From Microbulbifer taiwanensis (GTDB lineage Bacteria; Pseudomonadota; Gammaproteobacteria; Pseudomonadales; Cellvibrionaceae): a stretch of 64,000 nt of DNA. The stretch spans positions 1-64,000 of the forward strand of contig NZ_JACZFR010000017.1 in NCBI RefSeq assembly GCF_014904815.1. The letters are read 5' to 3'. The position numbers and the translations under genes were made by a program. The notes under the pieces were generated by a model. That model saw only the letters and a program-made list of their open reading frames with translations. It was not told the DNA's origin and searched no databases. Of this stretch, positions 45,768 to 54,709 are shown in pieces. Positions within the stretch are counted from its first letter, which is position 1. Every line of letters starts with the position of its first letter.

Positions 45768-46780
45768 CCATCGATATCCACACCCACATACTCCCGCAAA
45801 CCTGGCCGGATCTGAAGGAGCGCTACGGCTACGGGGGCTTTATTCACCTGGATCACCATAAGTGCGGCTGCGCGCGCATGATGCAGGGAGACAAATTCTT
45901 CCGCGAAGTGGAAAGCAATTGCTGGGATCCGCAGGTGCGCCTGCGGGAGTGCGACGGCCACGGCGTGCACGTCCAGGTGCTGTCCACAGTGCCGGTCATG
46001 TTCAGCTACTGGGCCAAACCGGAGCACGCCCTCGACCTGTCCAAACTGCTGAACGACCATATCGCCGGCGTGGTCGCGGAGCAGCCGCGGCGCTTCGTCG
46101 GCCTCGGCACACTGCCGATGCAGGCACCGGAACTGGCCGTGCGGGAACTGGAGCGCTGTGTCAAAGAGCTGGGCCTCGCCGGGGTACAGATAGGCTCTCA
46201 CGTCAACGGCTGGAACCTCTGCGACGAAAACCTGCATCCGGTCTGGGCCGCCGCCGAGTCACTCGGCGCGGCCATATTCGTGCACCCCTGGGAGATGATG
46301 GGCAGCGAACAGCTACCCAAGTACTGGCTGCCCTGGCTGGTGGGTATGCCGGCGGAAACCTCACGCGCCATCTGCTCGATGATATTCGGCGGTGTACTGC
46401 AAAAATTCCCCAAACTGCGCGTCGCCTTTGCCCACGGCGGTGGCGCCTTCCCCAGTACCATCGGCCGCATAGAGCACGGCTTCCAGGTACGCCCGGACCT
46501 GTGTGCAGTAGACAACGGCCACAGCCCGCGCAGCTACCTCGACAAGATCTATTTCGACTCACTGGTACACGACCCGCAGATGCTGAACTATCTCATTGAG
46601 CTGGCGGGCCCCGATCGCATCGCCCTGGGCAGCGACTACCCCTTCCCGCTCGGCGAGCTGGAGCCGGGCAGTTTGATCAAGTCCATGGCGGTGGGCGACG
46701 AGCTAAAAGCCCGCCTGCTGCACGGTACCGCATTGGAGTGGTTGGGTCTGGAGCGGAGCCAATTCCCGCACACACAATGA
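45761..46780 (+). CDS. nbaD: 2-amino-3-carboxymuconate-6-semialdehyde decarboxylase (ACMSD)
   Basis: A 339-residue amidohydrolase-fold Zn enzyme that decarboxylates ACMS and so diverts carbon from quinolinate/NAD formation. Metal ligands are visible as HTH in IDIHTHILP, His in FVHPWEMMG, the catalytic His in FAHGGGAFP, and Asp in [11 protein letters not shown]. The sequence [12 protein letters not shown] and KMYRWN-like spacing are typical. It overlaps the dioxygenase gene by 7 bp. Confidence 0.95.
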   Translation: MLTIDIHTHILPQTWPDLKERYGYGGFIHLDHHKCGCARMMQGDKFFREVESNCWDPQVRLRECDGHGVHVQVLSTVPVMFSYWAKPEHALDLSKLLNDHIAGVVAEQPRRFVGLGTLPMQAPELAVRELERCVKELGLAGVQIGSHVNGWNLCDENLHPVWAAAESLGAAIFVHPWEMMGSEQLPKYWLPWLVGMPAETSRAICSMIFGGVLQKFPKLRVAFAHGGGAFPSTIGRIEHGFQVRPDLCAVDNGHSPRSYLDKIYFDSLVHDPQMLNYLIELAGPDRIALGSDYPFPLGELEPGSLIKSMAVGDELKARLLHGTALEWLGLERSQFPHTQ

Positions 46781-46797
46781 CCGCCGGAGGTCGCCAG

Positions 46798-47637
46798 ATG
46801 GAACTTACACTGACGTTGAATGGCTGTACCTATAAGACCGATACCGAAAAGGCACTGAGCCTCGCCATACCGCTGGTTTTCGACGGCGCACAACCCAATC
46901 ATTTCGGCGCTCCCATTGCCCACGCCGAAACCCTGGAAGCGGACGGCTTCGTCGGCGACACCCGCCGCGGCGGCAGCTGCAATGTTTCGCGCCTGACCCT
47001 GGTGCCCCACTGCAACGGCACCCATACCGAATCCGTCAGCCACATCGTCGACGAACTGCTGCCGGTGGGCGAAATTCTCTCCCCCCCGCTGCTTCCCTGC
47101 ATCGTCGTCAGTGTCACACCGGAGACTCTGGCGAGCTGCAGCGAACACTACAAGCCCAACCCGGAAGGCCGCGACCTGGTGGTGAGCGGCAGGCGCCTCG
47201 CCGAGGCCCTGAGCCAGCAGCCGGCCGCAAACCACTGCGCGGCCATCGTTATCCGCACCCTGCCCAACAGCGAGGAGAAGTGCCGCCGCGCCTACGCCGA
47301 GGGTCAGCCGCCAGTGTTTTTCTCCAGCGAGGCCATGGAGCTGCTGCTGACTTTCGAGCACCTGCTGGTGGACTTCCCCAGCATCGACAAGATGTACGAC
47401 GAGGGAGCGCTGGACAACCACCACAGTTTCTGGCGCATAGACGCGGGCAGCCACTCGCTCGGCGCACAGGCCAGAACCCAGTGCACTGTCACCGAAATGG
47501 TGTTTGTTCCGGACCATGTGCCCGACGGCCTCTATCTGCTCAACCTGCAGGTACCGGCTTTCCGCTCCGATGCCGCACCCACCCGGCTTAGTGCCACACT
47601 GAGTGGTTTGAACTCCGAAATTACTAGTAATAAGTGA
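46798..47637 (+). CDS. Cyclase-family hydrolase, probable kynurenine formamidase (divergent)
   Basis: A 279-residue protein of the metal-dependent cyclase/KynB family. The family motif HxGTHxDxPxH appears as LVPHCNGTHTESVSHI, with Glu for Asp and Val for Pro. Placement between ACMSD and kynureninase fits hydrolysis of N-formylkynurenine to kynurenine. About 70 residues longer than typical KynB, so it is a distinct branch. The ATG chosen has GGAGG 7 nt upstream. An ATG overlapping the ACMSD stop, seven codons earlier, is an alternative. Confidence 0.75.
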   Translation: MELTLTLNGCTYKTDTEKALSLAIPLVFDGAQPNHFGAPIAHAETLEADGFVGDTRRGGSCNVSRLTLVPHCNGTHTESVSHIVDELLPVGEILSPPLLPCIVVSVTPETLASCSEHYKPNPEGRDLVVSGRRLAEALSQQPAANHCAAIVIRTLPNSEEKCRRAYAEGQPPVFFSSEAMELLLTFEHLLVDFPSIDKMYDEGALDNHHSFWRIDAGSHSLGAQARTQCTVTEMVFVPDHVPDGLYLLNLQVPAFRSDAAPTRLSATLSGLNSEITSNK

Positions 47638-47645
47638 GGAGCAGT

Positions 47646-48926
47646 ATGCAGTTTGAATCAGGCATCGACTTCGCCAGAAAACTGGACGATATAGATCCAC
47701 TGGCGCGATTCCAGCAGGAATTTTCCATTCCCACCCGCCCCGACGGTAGCCGCGAAATCTACCTTTGCGGCAACTCCCTCGGCCTGCAGCCCAAGCGCGC
47801 GCGCGACTATATCACCCAGGAACTGGACAAGTGGGCATCTCTCGGCGTCAAGGGTCATTTCGACTGCGATTTCCCGTGGATGCCCTACCACGAATTCCTG
47901 AGCGAATCCTCCGCGGCACTCGTCGGCGCACAGACCGATGAGGTGGTGGTCATGAACTCGCTGACCGTCAACCTGCACCTGATGATGGTGACCTTCTATC
48001 GGCCGACGAGAAAGCGCTACAAAATAGTGATCGAGGATCACGCCTTCCCGTCTGACCACTATGCGGTGGAAAGCCAGCTGCGCCACCACGGCGTAGATCC
48101 ACAGGATGGACTGCTGCTGTTGAAACCCCGCGAAGGCGAGGAACTGTTGCGTATCGAGGATATCGCGGCGTTGATCGAGCGGGAGGGGGACTCCATCGCC
48201 CTGATGCTGCTACCCGGGGTGCAGTACTACACCGGGCAGTTACTTCCGATGGCAGAGCTGACCCAACTCGCCCGGGGGAAGGGCATCTGTGTCGGCTTCG
48301 ATCTGGCCCACGCGGTGGGCAACATTCCCCTGCAGCTGCACGACTGGAATGTGGATTTCGCCTGCTGGTGTAGCTACAAATACCTGAATTCCGGCCCCGG
48401 TTCCGTGGCCGGCTGCTTCGTGCACCGCCGTCACGCACAGGATACCCAGCTGCCGCGCTTCGCCGGCTGGTGGGGACACGACAAGCAGACCCGCTTTCGC
48501 ATGGAAAATCGCTTTCAAGCCATTCCCACTGCCGAGGGCTGGCAGCTTTCCAACCCGCCGATTCTTTCCCTGGCCGCCATTCGCGCGTCGCTGGATATTT
48601 TTACCGAGGCCGGCGGCATGGCCCCGCTGCGGGACAAGTCCGAGAAACTCACCGCCTATCTGCAGTTCCTGTTGAAGGCGGAGGTGGGCGAGTTTATTTC
48701 CATCATCACGCCGGAGGACCCGGAGCAGCGCGGCTGCCAGCTCTCCCTCTGCTGTGACGCCCGACACCTGAGCGGACGGGCGCTGTTCCAGCGGCTGGAG
48801 GAAAACGGTGTGACCTGCGATTGGCGCGAGCCGAACGTGATCCGGGTGGCGCCGGTGCCGCTGTACAACCGGTTCGAGGACGTGTATCGCTTCGTGGAGA
48901 TACTGAAGACGGCGTGCAACGAATAG
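47646..48926 (+). CDS. kynU: Kynureninase
   Basis: A 426-residue PLP enzyme cleaving 3-hydroxykynurenine (and kynurenine) to 3-hydroxyanthranilate (anthranilate) and alanine. Motifs include LCGNSLGLQPKRA, WASLGVKGHF, VMNSLTVNLHLMM, GFDLAHAVGNIPL and the PLP lysine in CWCSYKYLNSGPGSV. A GAGGAG Shine-Dalgarno precedes the ATG by 5 nt. It lies 8 bp after the cyclase-family gene. Confidence 0.96.
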   Translation: MQFESGIDFARKLDDIDPLARFQQEFSIPTRPDGSREIYLCGNSLGLQPKRARDYITQELDKWASLGVKGHFDCDFPWMPYHEFLSESSAALVGAQTDEVVVMNSLTVNLHLMMVTFYRPTRKRYKIVIEDHAFPSDHYAVESQLRHHGVDPQDGLLLLKPREGEELLRIEDIAALIEREGDSIALMLLPGVQYYTGQLLPMAELTQLARGKGICVGFDLAHAVGNIPLQLHDWNVDFACWCSYKYLNSGPGSVAGCFVHRRHAQDTQLPRFAGWWGHDKQTRFRMENRFQAIPTAEGWQLSNPPILSLAAIRASLDIFTEAGGMAPLRDKSEKLTAYLQFLLKAEVGEFISIITPEDPEQRGCQLSLCCDARHLSGRALFQRLEENGVTCDWREPNVIRVAPVPLYNRFEDVYRFVEILKTACNE

Positions 48927-49015
48927 AAGTATCTAAAGTGCTCCGTCGCCAGTATGACGAATCTATGAATTCTGATTTAAATCAAAGTATCTGCAAGCAA
49001 GAGTAAGGCTTTCCC

Positions 49016-50395
49016 ATGCAGGAGAAAATAATTATCGCCGGCGGCGGCCTGGTGGGCGCCATGGCGGCCAGCTTTCTCGCCCGGCGCGGATTCCGGGTGG
49101 AGATATACGAACAGCGACAGGATCTGCGCGCGCATGATATTGCGGCGGGGCGCTCCATCAATCTGGCGCTGGCCAATCGCGGCATCTATGCGCTGGAGAA
49201 GCTCGGCCTGATGGAGCGGGTGTCGCAGTTGCTGATTCCGATGCGCGGCCGAATGGTGCACGATATCGACGGCAGCTGTAACTTCCAGCCCTACGGACTG
49301 AAGTCCGAGGAAGTGATCTATTCCGTCTCCCGCGGCGCCCTGAACGGCCTACTGCTCGACGCCGCCGAGGCATCCGGAAAGGTCGAAATATTTTTCGAAC
49401 GGGAGTTGCTGGATATCGACTTCAATGGGCGACGGGCCCGCTTCCTCGACCATTCCCGGGGTTGTGAAGATTCGGTTTCCTTCGACCGTTTGATCGGTGC
49501 CGACGGCGCCGGCTCCAAGGCGCGCGGCCTGCTGCTGGAGCAGGCAAGGAAAGAACTTTCCGGCGATGACGGCCGCGAGCAGATAGAGCCCCTGGACCAT
49601 CAGTACAAGGAACTGGAGATACCCGCGGATGCGCGCGGCGGTTTCCAACTGGAAAGGGAGGCTCTGCATATCTGGCCCCGCGGCGGTTTTATGCTGATAG
49701 CGCTGCCCAACCTGGACGGCAGCTTTACCGTGACGCTGTTCCTGCCGGAAAAATCCAGTAGGCAACAGCCAGGTTTCGATGCACTGCAAACCGAAGCCGA
49801 AGTACAGGATTTCTTCCGGCAGTATTTCCCCGACGCCACCGCACTGATGCCATCACTGCTACAGGATTTTTTCGATAATCCCTGCGGTCACCTGGGCACC
49901 GTGCGCTGCGCGCCCTGGCACCTGGATGGCACCGCAATGCTGATCGGCGACGCAGCACATGCGATAGTGCCCTTCCATGGCCAGGGTATGAATTGCGGCT
50001 TCGAAGACTGTGTCGCGCTGGACGACTGTATCGGGCAGAGTGCGGGTGAATGGGAAAAGGCATTCCGGCAGTACAGCGAATCGCGCATCCCCAACGGCAA
50101 TGCGATCGCCGATATGGCGCTGGAGAACTATATCGAGATGCGCAATTCGGTGCGCGATCCCCAGTTTCTTCTCAAGAAGGCCATCGGTTTCGAACTGGAA
50201 AAGCGCTTCCCCGGACGATTTACGCCCCGCTACGGCATGGTGATGTTTCACCGGTTGCCCTACGTGGAGGCGCAGCGCCGCGGTGAGGTCAATCGCAGGA
50301 TTCTGGCCCAGCTGGCGGAAGGTAGGGATTCAGTGGAGCAGGTGGACTGGGACAGGGCACAACAACTGTTGGAAGAGCTGCTGCCATCCCAGTAG
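49016..50395 (+). CDS. kmo: Kynurenine 3-monooxygenase
   Basis: A 459-residue FAD monooxygenase converting kynurenine to 3-hydroxykynurenine with NADPH and O2. The FAD motifs are IIAGGGLVGAMAASFLARRG, DRLIGADGAGSKAR and LIGDAAHAIVPFHGQGMNCGFEDC. The N-terminal GRSINLALANRGIYAL is typical of KMO. The usual C-terminal region is present (RFTPRYGMVMFHRLPYVEAQRR). It is the last gene of the operon, 89 bp after kynU, and nearly abuts the convergent yqcC. Confidence 0.96.
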   Translation: MQEKIIIAGGGLVGAMAASFLARRGFRVEIYEQRQDLRAHDIAAGRSINLALANRGIYALEKLGLMERVSQLLIPMRGRMVHDIDGSCNFQPYGLKSEEVIYSVSRGALNGLLLDAAEASGKVEIFFERELLDIDFNGRRARFLDHSRGCEDSVSFDRLIGADGAGSKARGLLLEQARKELSGDDGREQIEPLDHQYKELEIPADARGGFQLEREALHIWPRGGFMLIALPNLDGSFTVTLFLPEKSSRQQPGFDALQTEAEVQDFFRQYFPDATALMPSLLQDFFDNPCGHLGTVRCAPWHLDGTAMLIGDAAHAIVPFHGQGMNCGFEDCVALDDCIGQSAGEWEKAFRQYSESRIPNGNAIADMALENYIEMRNSVRDPQFLLKKAIGFELEKRFPGRFTPRYGMVMFHRLPYVEAQRRGEVNRRILAQLAEGRDSVEQVDWDRAQQLLEELLPSQ

Positions 50396-50399
50396 TGGG

Positions 50400-50726
50400 T
50401 CAGCCCCGCTGCAGCCGCTCGTCGATTTCCGTCAGCACTTTGAGCAGTTCCCCCGCCTGCGTCGCGCCACCGCGGAAAAACTCCTCGGCGATGGGCGCGA
50501 TACCGCACTGTTGCGGCAGCGGCAGCTCCCGTTCGATCAGCTGGTGCATGCGCGGCAGGAACACGAACTGCAGCCACTGCGGCAGAGTCAGGGTATCGAC
50601 ACAGAAGGGCTCCGTACTCGCCAGCGCCTCAGGCGCGGGCGCCTCACTCTGCCACAGGTCCAGGCGGCGCATTTCCGCCTCCAGCTGCAGCAGCTGCCCG
50701 GCGACTTCTGAATAAATCAATTTCAT
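50400..50726 (-). CDS. yqcC: YqcC family protein
   Basis: A 108-residue DUF446 (YqcC) protein of unknown biochemical role. The pattern LQLEAEMRRLDLW, PFCVDTLTLPQWLQFVFLPRMHQLIE and PIAEEF is characteristic. It is convergent with kmo with a 4-bp gap. Confidence 0.88.
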   Translation of the reverse strand: MKLIYSEVAGQLLQLEAEMRRLDLWQSEAPAPEALASTEPFCVDTLTLPQWLQFVFLPRMHQLIERELPLPQQCGIAPIAEEFFRGGATQAGELLKVLTEIDERLQRG

Positions 50727-50747
50727 AACAAATTAAAGCACTTATCT

Positions 50748-50855
50748 CGTAGGGTGCGCCGTGGCAGACAGCTGCTCCATGCGTTTTCTGCATGACCGCC
50801 ATCCATGGCGGCCTCGCACCGGAAAACTTCGATGGTGCGCACGGCGCACCCTACG
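50748..50855. repeat. Inverted repeat, CGTAGGGTGCGCCGTG type
   Basis: CGTAGGGTGCGCCGTG (50748-50763) is perfectly complementary to CACGGCGCACCCTACG (50840-50855). The loop contains CCGCCATCCATGGCGG, also found at 8623-8638. It lies between yqcC and dinG. Confidence 0.8.
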
Positions 50856-50871
50856 CGAGTCCCGAATTCCA

Positions 50872-53028
50872 TCATTCAATTTGCCGCACAAACGGCGGCA
50901 GCGAGTCGAGTATCGCGCGGCCGTAGCGGCGGGTGACCACTCGCCTGTCCAGCAGGGTGACGGTGCCGCTATCCCTCTCGGTGCGCAACAGTCGCCCGCA
51001 GGCCTGCACCAGTTTCAGCGCCGCATCCGGTACAGTGATCTGCATAAACGGATTGCCGCCCTTGGCCTCTATCCACTCCGCCAGCGCCGCCTCTATGGGA
51101 TCGTCCGGCACCGCGAAGGGCAGTTTGGCAATCACCACGTGGCGGCAGTAGTCACCGGGCAGGTCCAGGCCCTCGGCAAAGCTGGCGAGACCGAAGAGTA
51201 CGCTGCTGCCACCGCCGTCGACGGTTTCGCGATGATTCTCCAGCAGCTGCTGACGGGATCTCTGCCCCTGCACCAGGATGCGGTTGCGCCAGGTGCCGGG
51301 CAGCGCCTCGTAGACGGTCTCCATCTGCCGGCGCGAGGAGAAGAGCACCAGGGAACCGCCCTCGCCTTTCAATAGATCCGGCAGGGCGTCGATGACCGCA
51401 TCCGTGTGCGCGTCCGCATTGCCGGCATCCACCGCGTTGGCGGGCACCTGTAACGTGGCGCGGGAGAAGTCGAAGGGGCTGGGCACCACCTGGTAGCTGG
51501 CGTTGTCCGGGGTGCCGGCGCGCATCATGAGACGGTCGAATTTGCCCAGGGCCGTAAGGGTGGCGGAGGTCAGCACGGCACCGTAGCAGCGGCGCCAGAG
51601 ACTGTACTCCAGCGTCTTGCCCGCCAGTATCGGTGAACTGCACACCTCGAAGTCTGTCGACCCACCCCAGTCTACCAGAGTGACCCAGCGCGCCTGGGGC
51701 AGTGCGCCCTCGGCATCCGGGCGGGCGTAGTTGGCCCACAGCTGCAGGTTGGCCTCGGCGCGGCCGTACCAACTGCCGAGCTGTGGATACCAGCGTTCCA
51801 GATCCACTGCCGGCACCGGTGAATGAGGATCCTCCAGCAGTTTCTGCGCCGACTGCAACATTTTGCCCAGCAGGGATTCCAGCTCGTCAAAATCCTCGCG
51901 CAGCTTCTCCGCCAACTGCATCATGGAATCCGGCACCACGCCGCCCTCGAAGCGGTGGCGGGCACTGCGGCCTGACCCAGTGCCATTGCCGCGCCCGTCC
52001 TCGAATTCACACAGCTCCTCAATCAGTGGCCACATCTGTTCCAGGCCCTGCCTGGCGGAAGTCAGCACCGCCGGAAGCTGTTCGCCGCAGCGGTCTATCT
52101 CGGCGCCGTCGCCTATCTCGCCGAGCATCTGCCCCAGGTTCTTGTTGGCCTGGTCCAGCCAGCCGGTGGAGGCGCCGACGCGACTGTGATGGGAAAAGTG
52201 GTTCAGGGCCTTGTCCGGCAGGTGGTGGGCCTCGTCGAGCACATAGATGGTCTCTTCCGGCGGTGGCAGTATCGCACCGCCGCCGAGGGCCAGGTCGGCC
52301 AGCAGCAGGTCGTGGTTGGCGACAATCACCTGGGTCTTGCCCAGGCGCTCGCGGGCGCGGAAGAAGCTGCAGTTGGTCACGTGGGGGCAGCGGCGGCCAC
52401 TGCACTGGCGGTGGTCAGTGGTGACGCGGCTCCAGTCCTCCACCTCGATGGTGTCCGGCCAGTTGTCCCTGTCGCCATCCCAGCCACCGGTGGCCAGTTT
52501 GTCCGCCATCTCCCGGTAGAGGACGACGCTGTCTTCGCCCACCTGCGGCAGCTCGTCCTCGTAGAGTCCCAGGGAGATACCGGTGCCACTGCTACCTAAA
52601 CTCGACAGCAGTTGGTCCAGCTTGGACAGGCACAGGTAGCGTCCGCGGCCCTTGGCGAGGCTGAAATCGAACTGCAACCCGCTGTGGCGCGCCACCTCGG
52701 GCAGATCCTTGTTGACGATCTGCTCCTGCAGCGCCACCGTCGCGGTGGATACCACCAGGGTTTTGTCCTGGGCCTGGGCCAGTGGAATGGCAGCGAGCAG
52801 ATAGGCCACCGTCTTGCCGGTACCAGTGCCCGCCTCGACCACGCAGATATGCCCGCCGTCGGTCTTGGCGGCATCGCGCTCGCCGCTGCCATCCTGCACG
52901 ATCGAGCCGAGAGAGCGCGCGATCGCCGCCACCATCAGCTTCTGCCCGTAGCGGGCCTTGAGGTCGCGGCCGGCGAGGAACTGGCTGTAGGCGGACTGGA
53001 TGGCTTTTTTGTGTTGGTCGTTTAACAA
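50872..53028 (-). CDS. dinG: ATP-dependent DNA helicase DinG
   Basis: A 718-residue superfamily 2 helicase that resolves R-loops and forked DNA. Walker A is EAGTGTGKT (65-73) and the DEAH box is YVLDEAHHLPDKA. The 4Fe-4S ligands are Cys133, Cys209, Cys214 and Cys220 (YLC ... CSGRRCPHVTNC). Late motifs include LVLFSSRRQMETVYEAL and LVQACGRLLRTERDSG. The start is TTG. No alternative start lies upstream in frame and no Shine-Dalgarno is visible, because the TGCGGAATG-type repeat begins 12 bp away. No LexA-type box was found here, unlike E. coli dinG. Confidence 0.94.
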   Translation of the reverse strand: MLNDQHKKAIQSAYSQFLAGRDLKARYGQKLMVAAIARSLGSIVQDGSGERDAAKTDGGHICVVEAGTGTGKTVAYLLAAIPLAQAQDKTLVVSTATVALQEQIVNKDLPEVARHSGLQFDFSLAKGRGRYLCLSKLDQLLSSLGSSGTGISLGLYEDELPQVGEDSVVLYREMADKLATGGWDGDRDNWPDTIEVEDWSRVTTDHRQCSGRRCPHVTNCSFFRARERLGKTQVIVANHDLLLADLALGGGAILPPPEETIYVLDEAHHLPDKALNHFSHHSRVGASTGWLDQANKNLGQMLGEIGDGAEIDRCGEQLPAVLTSARQGLEQMWPLIEELCEFEDGRGNGTGSGRSARHRFEGGVVPDSMMQLAEKLREDFDELESLLGKMLQSAQKLLEDPHSPVPAVDLERWYPQLGSWYGRAEANLQLWANYARPDAEGALPQARWVTLVDWGGSTDFEVCSSPILAGKTLEYSLWRRCYGAVLTSATLTALGKFDRLMMRAGTPDNASYQVVPSPFDFSRATLQVPANAVDAGNADAHTDAVIDALPDLLKGEGGSLVLFSSRRQMETVYEALPGTWRNRILVQGQRSRQQLLENHRETVDGGGSSVLFGLASFAEGLDLPGDYCRHVVIAKLPFAVPDDPIEAALAEWIEAKGGNPFMQITVPDAALKLVQACGRLLRTERDSGTVTLLDRRVVTRRYGRAILDSLPPFVRQIE

Positions 53029-53040
53029 AGGGAGGACGTC

Positions 53041-53193
53041 TAATGCTGAATGCGGAATAATGAATGCGGAATGGTAACCGATTTCACCCCGTCACTCCGC
53101 ATTCATGAAGTACATCCCTGTACTTCACCCCTTCGGGGCAGCCTACGGCTGTGCAAATCTGCTCCCGGCAGATTTGTCCGCATTCCGCATTAT
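53041..53193. repeat. TGCGGAATG-type repeat, copy 3 (acyltransferase-dinG)
   Basis: Its left end is AATGCGGAATAATGAATGCG (about 53051). Inverted forms ACTCCGCATTCATGAAG and TCCGCATTCCGCATTATTC follow to the right. On the minus strand the element starts at the acyltransferase stop codon (TAA-TGCGGAATG). It also holds GCAAATCTGC/GCAGATTTG arms. Confidence 0.75.
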
Positions 53194-54356
53194 TCGTACG
53201 CCAGCCGCGAGACCACCGGATTGGCATATCCCTGAATCGCCTTGTGGCGCCAGCGCTCGTCGATAGCCGCCATTCGCTCATCGAACGTCCGGCGTGTCTC
53301 CTCGTGCTCCTCCGGCCTCCAGGGCTTGGCCGGATAGCCCACCGGCAGGTCAGGTACCTCGCCGTAGGCCATCTGGTAGGCGATCAGGTTGGTGGGGTGC
53401 AGTACATAGTTGCCGATAATCTGCCGATCTATCTCCTCGGCGATGGAGGCCACATCGTGAAAATCGCCCTCGATGGGCGTGCCGAAGGCGGTGTGCACGT
53501 GGCCCTTCTGCCCCACCACCCCCTTGGCGATGGCCCCCAGGTCCTCGTGCTCACCCTTGCGGTACTCCTTGTGCTCCTCGTAATAGAGCTGCCGGGCTTT
53601 CTGGGCATCACAGGGATCCCACTCGTAGGAAATAGCGAGCGGGACTATATGCAGCTTGCGCCAGTAGTCCGCGAAGGGAGTCTCCTTGTCCTTGGTCATC
53701 GCAAACATGGCGGCCAGGGCCGGGTTGGTTCTGTCCAGGCCGTCTTTGGCACGCCCGGAGCGCTGGGCGATCCACACGTGCTCGTTGTCGTTGACGATGG
53801 AGTGGTATATGTAGTTGGACAGCTGAGTGGCGGCCTGCAGCTTCTCACGGCGGCTGCCGGCCTGGCGCTTTACCACAAAGCTCTTGTTCAACTTCATGAT
53901 ATCGGTGGCGAACTGCTTGGTAAGCAGGTTGTCACCTATGGCGATTCGCGCCGTCTCGTGGCCTTCCTTGAACATGGAGACGATGGCGAGCGCCGGATCC
54001 ATGGCGATATCCCGGTGGTTGCTGACGAACAGGCAGGCGCGGTCCCGCGGCAGGTTGTCCAGCCCGGAGATGGTAAATTCGCTGGTAGTGCGGCGCACCA
54101 CCAGGTCCATGTACTTGGCAATCACTTCCTGTACACCGCGCACGTCGCGCGCCTTGCGCAACTCGAAGCGCAAAAACTGGCGCACCAGCCAGGCCACGGG
54201 CCCCTCGAGCCTGGCCAGCTTGGGCACCAGGAAGTGGGCAACCGCGTGCGACATCTCCGGATCGGCGATCAGCCGATCCAGCACCGGGCGCACCTCGTCG
54301 TCGCGATAGGGGCGAATATCCTCGAACTGAGCGGGATCCAACTCACTTGCTCTCAT
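53190..54356 (-). CDS. 1-acyl-sn-glycerol-3-phosphate acyltransferase-like protein
   Basis: A 388-residue PlsC-superfamily acyltransferase. The catalytic block is LFVSNHRDIAMDPAL, with His and Asp spaced as NHxxxxxD. A second block is LNKSFVVKRQ. Substrate-binding features include EHVWIAQRSGRAKDG. It lacks a clear signal peptide or multi-pass membrane region. The protein is longer than PlsC (about 250 aa) and may act on glycerolipids in an uncharacterised way. The ATG at MRASELDPAQ is used. A longer frame of 49 extra codons looks unlike protein and overlaps the probable promoter. Confidence 0.8.
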   Translation of the reverse strand: MRASELDPAQFEDIRPYRDDEVRPVLDRLIADPEMSHAVAHFLVPKLARLEGPVAWLVRQFLRFELRKARDVRGVQEVIAKYMDLVVRRTTSEFTISGLDNLPRDRACLFVSNHRDIAMDPALAIVSMFKEGHETARIAIGDNLLTKQFATDIMKLNKSFVVKRQAGSRREKLQAATQLSNYIYHSIVNDNEHVWIAQRSGRAKDGLDRTNPALAAMFAMTKDKETPFADYWRKLHIVPLAISYEWDPCDAQKARQLYYEEHKEYRKGEHEDLGAIAKGVVGQKGHVHTAFGTPIEGDFHDVASIAEEIDRQIIGNYVLHPTNLIAYQMAYGEVPDLPVGYPAKPWRPEEHEETRRTFDERMAAIDERWRHKAIQGYANPVVSRLAYE

Positions 54357-54709
54357 GAAATCACTACCTGCCGGACCGCCTCGGGGCGGCGCGGGCACAT
54401 TCTTATTGTGGATACTTTTTGTGGATACTTTCTCTGCCGCCACTTCAGCGGGGGCGGGCCGGCGCAGAACATACCGGAAGCGCCGGCGAACTGCCAGCGC
54501 CATACCCGACCGGCTGGCCTCACTGGAGGTCTGGAATCGGCAGTCAGTGCTGAGTGATCAGCGGTGGAGAACCCCTTCTGCACCGACCACTAACCACCGA
54601 CTACTGCCCCAGTGGACTTCCCCGGCCGCAGCCGGGAGAATAGGCCGCTTCGCACCGTCGCCGACGGCAAAAACAACGATAACGCATAGCAGTTGACCTG
54701 GAGTTCACC
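54357..54709. other. Divergent intergenic region, acyltransferase / nhaC
   Basis: This 353-bp gap lies between divergent genes and should hold both promoters. A direct repeat TGTGGATACTTT-(T) occurs twice near 54408-54430. No operator or RNA gene was recognised. Confidence 0.4.
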
